Positions 1 to 5,448 are shown, counted from the stretch's first letter. The stretch is DNA of 6,107 bases from Hyphomicrobiales bacterium (GCA_027030295.1 JALVFB010000002.1:1-6107); one strand, 5' to 3'. The notes: generated by a model from the sequence alone, not told the origin. Numbers and translations: made by a program.

Positions 1-303
1 CTTCAGGCCGCGCAAGCGGTCGTATTTCTCTTCCGCCTGTGTCGGGGGCGTGACGTGTTCCGGCGAGGATTCAATGCCTTCCTTCGAGAAGTTGCCGGAT
101 TGAATCAGCACCTGGCAGCGCCCGCAAATGGCGCGCCCGCCACAGGCGGAGTCCACGTCCGCGCCCAGCCGGCGGGCCGCGGCGAGCAGGGTTTCGCCAC
201 ACGCCACCTCGCCGCGCCGCCCGGAGGGCAGGAAAAGCACCCGCACCGACTCCCGGCCGGTGGCGGCGTTTCGTGTGTCCTTCTTCGCGGGCCTCTCGCT
301 CAT
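1..303 (-). CDS. Corrinoid-activation ferredoxin, RACo/RamA-like ([2Fe-2S] N-terminal domain plus expected ASKHA/DUF4445 region), partial
   Basis: Only the first 101 codons are present; the gene runs off the left edge. Residues about 19-69 form a plant-type [2Fe-2S] ferredoxin start: VRVLFLPSGRRGEV, then the cluster loop CGGRAICGRC with Cys54, Cys60 and Cys63. The fourth cysteine of this fold normally lies about 40 residues later, just past the edge. The opening matches ASKHA-domain ferredoxins (RACo in acetogens, RamA-like proteins elsewhere), which use ATP and an electron from the Fe-S cluster to reduce inactive cob(II)alamin back to cob(I)alamin. The ATG at 303 is preceded by GGAAGAAG and lies 15 bases after the stop of the pterin methyltransferase, so the two are almost certainly co-transcribed. 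The context fits reactivation of the corrinoid protein served by that enzyme. The ASKHA domain itself is inferred, not seen; a plain 2Fe-2S ferredoxin is the alternative. Confidence 0.85.
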   Translation of the reverse strand, partial: MSERPAKKDTRNAATGRESVRVLFLPSGRRGEVACGETLLAAARRLGADVDSACGGRAICGRCQVLIQSGNFSKEGIESSPEHVTPPTQAEEKYDRLRGLK

Positions 304-318
304 GCTTCTTCCATTGCA

Positions 319-1239
319 TCAGCCGCGGCGGCGCCGGCGGCGGCGTCCGCGGCGGCCGCCCTCGCCGTCCTCTCCGCCGGGCGCGGGGGCGCGGAACTTC
401 GCCGTCCAGCGCTGGCTGTCCGGATCGTGGCCATTGAGCAGATCGGCGGCGAGCACGGCGGTCATGTCCTCTTCGTGCAACGGATTCATGATGGCCGAGG
501 TCATGCCGTGGGAGGCGGCGGTGGCGATGAAACAGGCCGTGAGCACGCGGCGATTGGGCATGCCGAAGCCGATGTTGGAGGCGCCGCAGGTGGTGTTCAC
601 CCCCAGCTCCTCGCGCAGGCGCCGCACCAGCCGGAACACCTGCACGCCGGCCGTGTTCACGGCGCCGATGGGCATGACCAGCGGATCGACCACGATGTCG
701 TGCGCCGGAATGCCGTGATCGGCGGCGCGCTCGACGATCTTTCTGGCAACGGCGAAGCGCACCTCCGGGTCTTCCGAAATGCCCGTCTCGTCGTTGCAGA
801 TGGCGACCACCGGCACGTCGTGCTTCTTCACCAGCGGCAGGACGCTTTCCAGCTTTTCCTCCTCGCCGGTGACGGAGTTCACCAGCGGCCGGCCCTTTGC
901 CACCTCCAGCGCCGCGGCCAGCGCCGCGGTGACGGAGCTGTCGATGCACAGGGGCAGGTCGGAAACCTCCTGCACCGCTTCCACCGCCGCGCGCAAGAGC
1001 GGCGGTTCGGTTTCGTTGGGATCGACGGCGGCGATGCCGGCGTTCACGTCCAGAATGTGGGCGCCGGCCTCGGTCTGGCGGATGGCGTCGCGCTTCACGG
1101 TGTCGAAGACGCCCTGTTCCAGCTCGGCGGCGAACTTAGGGCGGTTGGTGGGGTTGATGCGCTCGCCGATGATGGTGAAGGGCTGATCGAAGCCGATCAC
1201 GTGCTCCCTGGTGGCGGAAGCGACGATGGTTCTGGTCAT
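319..1239 (-). CDS. Methyltetrahydrofolate:corrinoid protein methyltransferase (pterin-binding domain, MetH-module/AcsE-like)
   Basis: The 306-residue protein is a pterin-binding TIM barrel. Visible motifs are IGERINPT (24-31), LDVNAG (63-68), CIDSS (98-102), NSV (121-123), VVAICNDETG (144-153), DPLVMPIG (185-192) and GASNIGFGMPNR (219-230). Asp100, Asn121, Asp185 and Asn222 line up with the pterin-contacting Asp/Asn residues of AcsE-type methyltransferases. These enzymes transfer the N5-methyl of methyl-THF to cob(I)alamin on a partner protein; MetH carries the same domain. Dihydropteroate synthase is related, but the IGERINPT start and the neighbours argue against it. The start at 1239 is the first Met before family homology and has GAGG 8 bases upstream. 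It follows metF by 83 bases. The C-terminus is unusual: residues 287-306 are Gly/Glu followed by a nearly unbroken Arg run. No corrinoid or homocysteine-binding domain is fused, so both must be encoded elsewhere. Confidence 0.9.
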   Translation of the reverse strand: MTRTIVASATREHVIGFDQPFTIIGERINPTNRPKFAAELEQGVFDTVKRDAIRQTEAGAHILDVNAGIAAVDPNETEPPLLRAAVEAVQEVSDLPLCIDSSVTAALAAALEVAKGRPLVNSVTGEEEKLESVLPLVKKHDVPVVAICNDETGISEDPEVRFAVARKIVERAADHGIPAHDIVVDPLVMPIGAVNTAGVQVFRLVRRLREELGVNTTCGASNIGFGMPNRRVLTACFIATAASHGMTSAIMNPLHEEDMTAVLAADLLNGHDPDSQRWTAKFRAPAPGGEDGEGGRRGRRRRRRRG

Positions 1240-1293
1240 GATGCTTGCCTCATACCTCGGATGAATACAGATGATTTCGACGTGTAGGGCGGG

Positions 1294-1317
1294 GGGCGGA
1301 AGGTCCGCAATCCGCCC
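1294..1317. repeat. Intercistronic inverted repeat between metF and the pterin methyltransferase gene
   Basis: GGGCGGA (1294-1300) and TCCGCCC (1311-1317) are perfect 7-bp complements around a 10-base loop. The repeat begins just after the metF stop on the minus strand. No T-run follows, so it is not a standard terminator. It could be a processing or stability hairpin that sets the relative levels of the two proteins. Its right arm on the minus strand shares CTTCCGCCC with the hairpin between hfq and hflX. Confidence 0.4.
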
Positions 1318-1322
1318 ATGTT

Positions 1323-2237
1323 TCAGCTTTCGCCGTGCGGGCCACCCTTGAGCGTTCGGCACACGGCCTCGGCCAGGTGGGGGCGGTTCATGGTGTAGAG
1401 GTGGAAATGGCGCACGCCGCGCGCCGCCAGATCCAGCACCTGCTCCACGGCGACGGCGGCGGCCAGCATGCGATGCACCGTGAGCGAATCCCTGTCCTTC
1501 TTCCCCTTCAGCCCGGCGAAGCGCCGCTTCAGCCATTCCGGCACGGAAGCCTGGCAGCGCTCGGCGAAATTCCGCACCTGAAAGAAGTTGGGGATGAGCA
1601 TGACGCCCGGATGAATGGGGCCGGTGACGCCGGCGGCCTGCGCCTGTTCCAGGAAGTCCGCGAACAGGTCGTTGTCGAAGAAGAATTGCGTCAGCGCCTC
1701 GTCGGCGCCGGCCTCGAACTTGGCCTTCAGGTTGGCGAGATCGGCTTCGCGGGAGGGCGAATCGGGATGCGTTTCCGGGTAGGCGGCCACGGAAATGCGC
1801 ACATCCGGCCAGCGCGCGCGCAGGGCGGCGACCAGCTCGGCGGCGTTGGCGAAGCCTTCCGCGTGCGGCCGGAAGCGCGATTCGCCATCCGGCGGATCGC
1901 CGCGCAGGGCGACGATGTGATTCACGCCGGCGGCGCGGAAACGCTCCGCCACGCGCATCGTCTCCTCGCGGCTGGCGCCGACCACGGTCAGGTGGGCCGC
2001 GACGGGAATGGCCGTGGCGCGTCTCAGCGCCTCGATGGTGGCCAGGGTGCGGTCGCGGCTGGAGCCGCCGGCGCCATAGGTCACCGAGATGAACTCTGGC
2101 CGGAAGGGGGCCAGCCGGCGCGCCAGGTCGGTCAGCGCCGCCAGCCCGGCATCGTCCTTCGCCGGAAACACCTCCAGCGAAACGACGGGCCTTGCATCGT
2201 CAGGCCGGCTGGCGAGGGTTTTCGATAGTGAGGTCAT
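1323..2237 (-). CDS. metF: 5,10-methylenetetrahydrofolate reductase
   Basis: MetF reduces 5,10-methylene-THF to 5-methyl-THF with a flavin cofactor and supplies the methyl group for methionine synthesis. The 304-residue protein is a full-length cytosolic FAD-binding TIM barrel. The catalytic Glu lies in SLEVFPAKDD (Glu22). Other family motifs are VTYGAGGS (52-59), ALRGDPP (110-116, FAD-contacting Asp114), the YPE-x-HP segment (153-158), TQFFFDND (183-190), PGVMLIPNF (210-218) and FHLYTMNR (278-285). The Met at 2237 starts just before the conserved N-terminus; the frame stays open upstream to an ATG at 2336, but those 33 residues look unlike the family and would be read across the palindromic operator. 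No good Shine-Dalgarno precedes 2237 (the upstream bases are GGCGGCCACC). It is the first gene of a run with the pterin methyltransferase and the corrinoid reactivator. Confidence 0.96.
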   Translation of the reverse strand: MTSLSKTLASRPDDARPVVSLEVFPAKDDAGLAALTDLARRLAPFRPEFISVTYGAGGSSRDRTLATIEALRRATAIPVAAHLTVVGASREETMRVAERFRAAGVNHIVALRGDPPDGESRFRPHAEGFANAAELVAALRARWPDVRISVAAYPETHPDSPSREADLANLKAKFEAGADEALTQFFFDNDLFADFLEQAQAAGVTGPIHPGVMLIPNFFQVRNFAERCQASVPEWLKRRFAGLKGKKDRDSLTVHRMLAAAVAVEQVLDLAARGVRHFHLYTMNRPHLAEAVCRTLKGGPHGES

Positions 2238-2251
2238 GGTGGCCGCCAAGC

Positions 2252-2271
2252 ATATAAGGATATCTTTATAT
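2252..2271. promoter_or_regulatory. SahR-like operator upstream of metF
   Basis: ATATAAGGATATCTTTATAT is a 20-bp palindrome centred on GATATC, with a single mismatched pair (G2258 against T2265). It stands out as an AT-rich island in GC-rich sequence and ends 15 bases before the metF start codon. From memory it is one base away from ATATAAAGATATCTTTATAT, the form I associate with sites of SahR, the ArsR-family S-adenosylhomocysteine-responsive repressor of methionine-cycle genes. Binding here would block the metF promoter or its early transcribed region. The palindrome is seen directly; the regulator is inferred, and no ArsR-family gene lies in the window. Confidence 0.72.
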
Positions 2272-2343
2272 CTTCCGAAGGGTTTGGAGCAGCGGGCGTG
2301 CCATGTCAAGGCACACCATGATGATGACACGCGCAAGATACGG

Positions 2344-2372
2344 GATGATTTTGATTCAAATTATGCTAGAAT
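2344..2372 (+). promoter_or_regulatory. Putative extended -10 promoter for the MlaC-like gene
   Basis: TGCTAGAAT at 2364-2372 is an extended -10 element (TGn followed by TAGAAT). The -35 region is weak; ATGATT at 2345-2350 lies 16 bases upstream of the -10. Transcription would start near 2379, leaving a leader of about 45 bases to the ATG at 2425. The site lies in the AT-richer part of the divergent intergenic region. Confidence 0.4.
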
Positions 2373-2424
2373 GCAGCTTGACGGGTGGGTGTTTGGGGCA
2401 CGGCATGCATCGGGAGGAGGCATC

Positions 2425-2964
2425 ATGGGCGGCAGGATGTATGCTTTCGCGTCCGCGATCTTCTTGTTTCTGTTGGTTTTTTCCTTCCTTCCCGAGAATG
2501 CGCGGGCCAGTTGCGCGGCGGGCGTGCGGGTGCGGAACGCGGCGCATGATTTCATGCGTGCGGGCAGGATGGGCTCCGGCGCGGCCTTGCGGCGCGCCCT
2601 GAAGCGCCATGTGGACATGCGGCGGGTGATGAATTTCGCGCTGGGCCGCAGCATCCGCAAGCTCAAGGGAAAACAGCGCATGCAATATTACCGGCGCGCC
2701 AATGCCTATGCGGTGCGCAAGCTGACGCAACTGGCCGGGTATGTGCATGGCAAGCGGCTGGAGATTCTGCGGTGCAACTCCGGGCGGGTGGTGACGAGGC
2801 TGCTTCCGCAGGGTGAAAAGGTCATCTGGAAACTGCGTGGCGGGCGCATCGTGGACGTGAACGTGCGCGGCGTGTGGGTGGCGCAGATGCTGCGCAGCCA
2901 GTTTCGCCGAATCCTGCGTGAAAGCGACAACAACATGAAGGTGTTTCTGGCGCGGTTGAACTGA
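2425..2964 (+). CDS. MlaC/Ttg2D-like periplasmic lipid-binding protein (orphan)
   Basis: The 179-residue protein starts with a Sec signal peptide: hydrophobic core at residues 6-22, then ENARA-SC with a likely cut near residue 28. The mature part is very basic and resembles MlaC/Ttg2D: HVDMRRVMNFALG (62-74), an amphipathic stretch with KQRMQYYRR, and the family's closing pattern RIVDVNVRGVWVAQMLRSQF (141-160), followed by an RRIL...F-L-RL ending. MlaC proteins shuttle phospholipids between the outer membrane and the inner-membrane MlaFEDB transporter. The start at 2425 has GGGAGGAGG 5 bases upstream; the frame is open back to 2089, but that part is antisense to metF. No mlaD, mlaE, mlaF or mlaA neighbours are present, and it is slightly shorter than the usual ~200 residues. 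Family assignment is by pattern; whether it carries phospholipid or another ligand is unknown. Confidence 0.75.
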   Translation: MGGRMYAFASAIFLFLLVFSFLPENARASCAAGVRVRNAAHDFMRAGRMGSGAALRRALKRHVDMRRVMNFALGRSIRKLKGKQRMQYYRRANAYAVRKLTQLAGYVHGKRLEILRCNSGRVVTRLLPQGEKVIWKLRGGRIVDVNVRGVWVAQMLRSQFRRILRESDNNMKVFLARLN

Positions 2965-2976
2965 CCACGTGGCTCC

Positions 2977-3008
2977 AGGCCCGGCAATCGGCACGGTAAG
3001 GCCTTTTT
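2977..3008 (+). terminator. Possible weak Rho-independent terminator after the MlaC-like gene
   Basis: AGGCC (2977-2981) pairs with GGCCT (3000-3004) and is followed directly by a T-run (TTTTT, 3004-3008). The stem is only 5 bp with an 18-base loop that can pair partly inside (CCG with CGG). It begins 12 bases after the stop codon. Position and T-run favour a terminator; the short stem makes it uncertain. Confidence 0.42.
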
Positions 3009-3017
3009 CGCATCACA

Positions 3018-3048
3018 ATATTCCCATATTCGGAATATCGTATATAAT
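3018..3048 (+). promoter_or_regulatory. Promoter with overlapping ATATTC/GAATAT operator-like repeats
   Basis: TATAAT (3043-3048) is a consensus -10 box, with TTCCCA (3021-3026) as a weak -35 at a 16-base spacing. Superimposed are ATATTC at 3018-3023 and 3026-3031 and the inverse GAATAT at 3033-3038. The outer pair forms ATATTCC-N7-GGAATAT; the inner pair forms ATATTC-G-GAATAT, a 13-bp palindrome. Repeats occupying the space from -35 to -10 are placed as a repressor site would be. The leader to the ATG at 3114 would be about 55-60 bases. Confidence 0.6.
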
Positions 3049-3056
3049 GTCATCCG

Positions 3057-3078
3057 CTTTCCCGCTTCGGTGGGAGAG
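3057..3078 (+). promoter_or_regulatory. cUUCGg-capped hairpin in the leader of the DUF2147-like gene
   Basis: Bases 3057-3065 pair with 3070-3078 (9 bp including two G-U pairs) around a TTCG loop closed by C-G, the very stable cUUCGg tetraloop. No T-run follows, so it is not a terminator. It lies at or near the predicted 5' end of the transcript, 35 bases ahead of the start codon and well clear of the AGGAGG ribosome site, where it could protect the mRNA from decay. Confidence 0.5.
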
Positions 3079-3113
3079 GGGAGTAGTGAAAACAATCGGA
3101 AGGAGGAGAGATC

Positions 3114-3482
3114 ATGAAAAAGATTGCGACTCTGGCGCTGGGCGCGGTGGCGGCCGGCATGGTTGCCGGGGCGGCGCTGGCGGCTTCCGTGGACGACATG
3201 GTCGGCAAATGGAAGTGGCAGGATTTCGTGGTGGAATGCGCCAAGGGCGGGCCGAACGGCATTTCCTGCAAGGTGGCTTCCGGGCCCAAGAACGTGGGCA
3301 TGGAGATGGTCATGTCGCCGATCAAGCAGGATGGCGATCATTTCGTCGGCAAGGTGAAGCATCCCGCCAACGGCATGATCTACAACACCAAGATGTCCAT
3401 GCCGGACAAGGATTCGTGGAAACTGGACGGCTGCACCGATTCCGGCGCCTGCGCGACGGGCACCTTCGTGCGCGTGAAGTGA
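3114..3482 (+). CDS. Small exported DUF2147-like protein, function unknown
   Basis: The 122-residue protein has a clear Sec signal peptide (MKK, then a hydrophobic Ala/Gly/Val stretch, AxA-type cut near residue 23), so it should be periplasmic with a mature size near 99 residues. The mature region starts MVGKWKWQDF and continues with GISCKVASGPKNVGMEM, HFVGKVKHPANGMIY and a closing DGC...GAC-TGTFVR. The GxWxW start, GK-(V/I)-x-hP-x-NG-x-x-Y block and final G-x-F-x-R strand resemble the small beta-sheet DUF2147 family, although this member is short. Four cysteines (42, 52, 107, 113) could form two disulfides after export. The start has an excellent ribosome site (AGGAGG, 7 bases away). It is a single-gene unit with its own promoter and terminator. 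No biochemical role is known to me for the family; a stress or envelope function is only a guess. Confidence 0.8.
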   Translation: MKKIATLALGAVAAGMVAGAALAASVDDMVGKWKWQDFVVECAKGGPNGISCKVASGPKNVGMEMVMSPIKQDGDHFVGKVKHPANGMIYNTKMSMPDKDSWKLDGCTDSGACATGTFVRVK

Positions 3483-3509
3483 GCCTGTCAATACGGTTTC
3501 GCGACCGGG

Positions 3510-3541
3510 AGAGCCGGCCATCCGGCCGGCTCTTTCCTGTT
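3510..3541 (+). terminator. Rho-independent terminator of the DUF2147-like gene
   Basis: AGAGCCGGCC (3510-3519) and GGCCGGCTCT (3524-3533) form a perfect 10-bp stem with an ATCC loop, extended by two G-U pairs. The tail TTTCCTGTTT follows on the plus strand. It lies 28 bases after the stop codon and between convergent genes. On the minus strand no T-run follows, so it serves mainly the plus-strand gene, though the stem could slow polymerase from both sides. Confidence 0.85.
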
Positions 3542-3556
3542 TGGTCGTGGCTTGCT

Positions 3557-3895
3557 TCAGGCCCTGTTGCGGGTGGCCAGCCGCATGACGAAGGCGCCGG
3601 CCAGCGCCGCCAGCCCGAGCTGCCAGAACGGCACGAGAATGAATTCGAATTTGCGCGGGTCGCCGAAGTTGATGGATGGCTGCGCGCCCAGCCACAGGCC
3701 CATGAGCTGCGCCACCACGAAAAAGATGCCGATGGCGAGCACGACCCGGCGGGCGAAGCGCGCCAGGGCGCGCGTGGATGTGCCTCCCGCGAAAGCCAGG
3801 ACAAGACCGATGATGAATGCGGCCAATGCCGTCCAGACGAGCGGTTTCATGAACGGCATCATGGCGCTCATCATGTCCATCAGGAAACCCTTCAT
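3557..3895 (-). CDS. Small three-helix membrane protein, function unknown
   Basis: The 112-residue protein has three hydrophobic segments at about residues 18-37, 49-71 and 83-106, suggesting a small inner-membrane protein. Between helices 1 and 2 is a basic stretch (RALARFARR), which by the positive-inside rule would be cytoplasmic and put the N-terminus outside. The first 16 residues hold seven methionines. I do not recognise a family or any catalytic motif. The start at 3895 has GGGGAGGAG upstream, somewhat far at about 11 bases; Met6 is an alternative but leaves the ribosome site farther still. It lies 108 bases downstream of hflX on the same strand and no clear terminator separates them, so read-through from hfq-hflX is possible. 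It is convergent with the DUF2147-like gene. It is likely a real gene given the hydrophobicity pattern and ribosome site. Confidence 0.75.
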   Translation of the reverse strand: MKGFLMDMMSAMMPFMKPLVWTALAAFIIGLVLAFAGGTSTRALARFARRVVLAIGIFFVVAQLMGLWLGAQPSINFGDPRKFEFILVPFWQLGLAALAGAFVMRLATRNRA

Positions 3896-3961
3896 GCTCG
3901 TTTCTCTCCTCCCCTGGGCGTTTCCGAATGCTCATGCCCGGCATGACGGATGCGCCAATTA

Positions 3962-3990
3962 CCGCTAACGGGCGCATGGCGCGGCGTCAA
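3962..3990 (-). promoter_or_regulatory. Tentative promoter for the small membrane protein
   Basis: On the minus strand TTGACG (3990-3985) is followed after 17 bases by TAGCGG (3967-3962). The -35 is good and the -10 is poor. It lies between the hflX stop and the membrane-protein start, with a leader of roughly 60 bases. Low confidence. Confidence 0.28.
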
Positions 3991-4003
3991 CCGGACGTGG
4001 CCA

Positions 4004-5410
4004 TCATTCCGCTGCGCGCGCCACGGTGGTCGGCGGCGCCTCCTCCAGCCGCAAGCCGAAACGTTTCTCGGCGCGGGACAGTTCCGCCGGGGCCAGGCGC
4101 AGGATGAGCGTCGCGCCCGCCTCGTCATCCTCGCGCGCCAGCACCTCGGCATGCCGATAGCACCATGCCAGGTCTTCGCCTTGCGCGTGCGACAGGTGGA
4201 GGCGGCGCACGACGGTGCGTTCCGCCAGCTTCTCCGCCAGCAGCGCCCGCAGGGTGTCCAGCCCCTCGCCGGTGAGGGCGGAGGTGATGACCACGTTCGC
4301 GCGTTTGGCGGCGCGATTCACGAGCGAGGCGCGCTGGTGTTCATCCCACAGGTCGGCCTTGTTCCACACCTCGATGACGGGCCGGTCCTCGCCAATGCCC
4401 AGTTCGGCCAGCACCTGTTTCACGTCCTGCGCCTGCGCCTCCGCCTCGTTCGGATCGCGCATGTCGCGCACGTGCAGGATCAGGTCGGCCTCCACCACCT
4501 CCTCCAGCGTGGCGCGGAAGGCTGCCACCAGGGCCGTGGGCAGATCGGAGATGAAGCCCACGGTGTCGGACAGCACCACCTCGCGGCCCGAGGGCAGGCG
4601 GATGAGCCGCATGGTGGGGTCCAGCGTGGCGAACAGCTGATCCTTCGCCAGCACGTCCGAGCGGGTGAGGCGGTTGAAAAGGGTGGACTTGCCGGTATTG
4701 GTGTAGCCGGCCAGCGCGACGATGGGCCAGGGTGTCTTGCGCCGGGTCTTGCGGTGCAGCTCGCGGGTGCGTTTCACGTCTTCCAGCTGGCGGCGGATGC
4801 GGGATATGCGCTGCTTCAGGATGCGGCGGTCGATCTCCAGCTGGGTTTCGCCGGGGCCGCCCATGAAACCGGCGCCGCCGCGCTGGCGCTCCAGGTGCGT
4901 CCACGAACGCACCAGGCGGGTGCGCTGATATTCCAGATGCGCCAGCTCCACCTGCAGGCGGCCTTCCCTGGTGCTGGCGCGGCGGCCGAAGATTTCCAGA
5001 ATCAGGCCGGTGCGATCCAGCACCTTGGCGTTCCACGCTCTTTCCAGGTTGCGTTGCTGACCGGGGGAAAGGTGGGTGTTCACGATCACCAGCCCGGCTT
5101 CGGCCGCTTCGATGTCGGCGGCCAGCTCCTCCACCTTGCCGGGGCCGAACAGGGTGGCGGGCGAAACCTTGCGCACGGTGGCGATGGCCTGGCCACGCAC
5201 ATCCAGGTCGATGGCCGCGGCCAGCGACAGGGCCTCTTCCAGTTGCCGTTCCGGCGTGCGCGGGATGGCCGCGGGCGTTGGCGATTCGTCCGTGCGTGGC
5301 GTCTGCGGGGCGGGGTGGACGACGAAGGCGCGCGTGGGCTTTCTCTCTTCCACCTGAAAGACGATTTCATTGCGCGCCGCCTGCCTGCGCCGCCGGGATT
5401 TCTTGCTCAT
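4004..5410 (-). CDS. hflX: Ribosome-associated GTPase HflX
   Basis: HflX binds the large ribosomal subunit and uses GTP to split stalled ribosomes, mainly under stress. The 468-residue protein has the family layout: an N-terminal HflX domain (about 54-180) ending in the hallmark GFMGGPGETQLE (181-192), a basic helical linker (193-225), then the G domain. G1 is GYTNTGKST (235-243), G2 lies in ATLDPT (261-266), G3 is DTVGF (282-286), G4 is NKAD (350-353) and G5 is TSALTGEG (376-383). All key GTPase residues are intact. An extra N-terminal stretch of about 50 residues starts with a very basic SKKSRRRRQ and a Pro/Thr-rich segment, making it longer than the ~426-residue E. coli protein. The start at 5410 has GAGG 5 bases upstream. 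It follows hfq by 38 bases in the conserved hfq-hflX order. Confidence 0.97.
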   Translation of the reverse strand: MSKKSRRRRQAARNEIVFQVEERKPTRAFVVHPAPQTPRTDESPTPAAIPRTPERQLEEALSLAAAIDLDVRGQAIATVRKVSPATLFGPGKVEELAADIEAAEAGLVIVNTHLSPGQQRNLERAWNAKVLDRTGLILEIFGRRASTREGRLQVELAHLEYQRTRLVRSWTHLERQRGGAGFMGGPGETQLEIDRRILKQRISRIRRQLEDVKRTRELHRKTRRKTPWPIVALAGYTNTGKSTLFNRLTRSDVLAKDQLFATLDPTMRLIRLPSGREVVLSDTVGFISDLPTALVAAFRATLEEVVEADLILHVRDMRDPNEAEAQAQDVKQVLAELGIGEDRPVIEVWNKADLWDEHQRASLVNRAAKRANVVITSALTGEGLDTLRALLAEKLAERTVVRRLHLSHAQGEDLAWCYRHAEVLAREDDEAGATLILRLAPAELSRAEKRFGLRLEEAPPTTVARAAE

Positions 5411-5424
5411 TCGGCCTCACTCCG

Positions 5425-5446
5425 GGCGGAAGCGCGGCCTTCCGCC
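5425..5446 (-). repeat. Perfect hairpin between hfq and hflX
   Basis: GGCGGAAG (5425-5432) and CTTCCGCC (5439-5446) form an 8-bp GC-rich stem with a 6-base loop. On the minus-strand transcript it starts 2 bases after the hfq stop codon and ends 14 bases before the hflX start. There is no T-run, so it is not a complete terminator. It may mark a processing point, protect the hfq 3' end, or reduce hflX translation by crowding its ribosome site. Confidence 0.55.
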
Positions 5447-5448
5447 GT

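Noticed and set aside
55..1287. 410-codon plus-strand open frame opposite the methyltransferase and ferredoxin genes
   Set aside because: Shadow of the minus-strand genes; His/Gly/Arg-rich with no recognisable domain.
1236..1319. 27-codon minus-strand frame between metF and the methyltransferase, ending with a TGA that overlaps the next ATG
   Set aside because: The coupling geometry is attractive, but there is no ribosome site worth the name and it reads through the inverted repeat; probably chance.
2304..2309. Perfect TTGACA on the minus strand upstream of metF
   Set aside because: No acceptable -10 hexamer lies 16-18 bases downstream (CAAACC at 17), and the TATAAA in the operator is 33 bases away.
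2238..2336. 33-residue N-terminal extension of MetF from an ATG at 2336
   Set aside because: The extension has no similarity to the family and would place the palindromic operator inside the coding region.
3933..3945. CATGCC-C-GGCATG palindrome upstream of the small membrane protein
   Set aside because: Short GC-rich palindromes of this size are expected by chance here, and nothing links it to a promoter.
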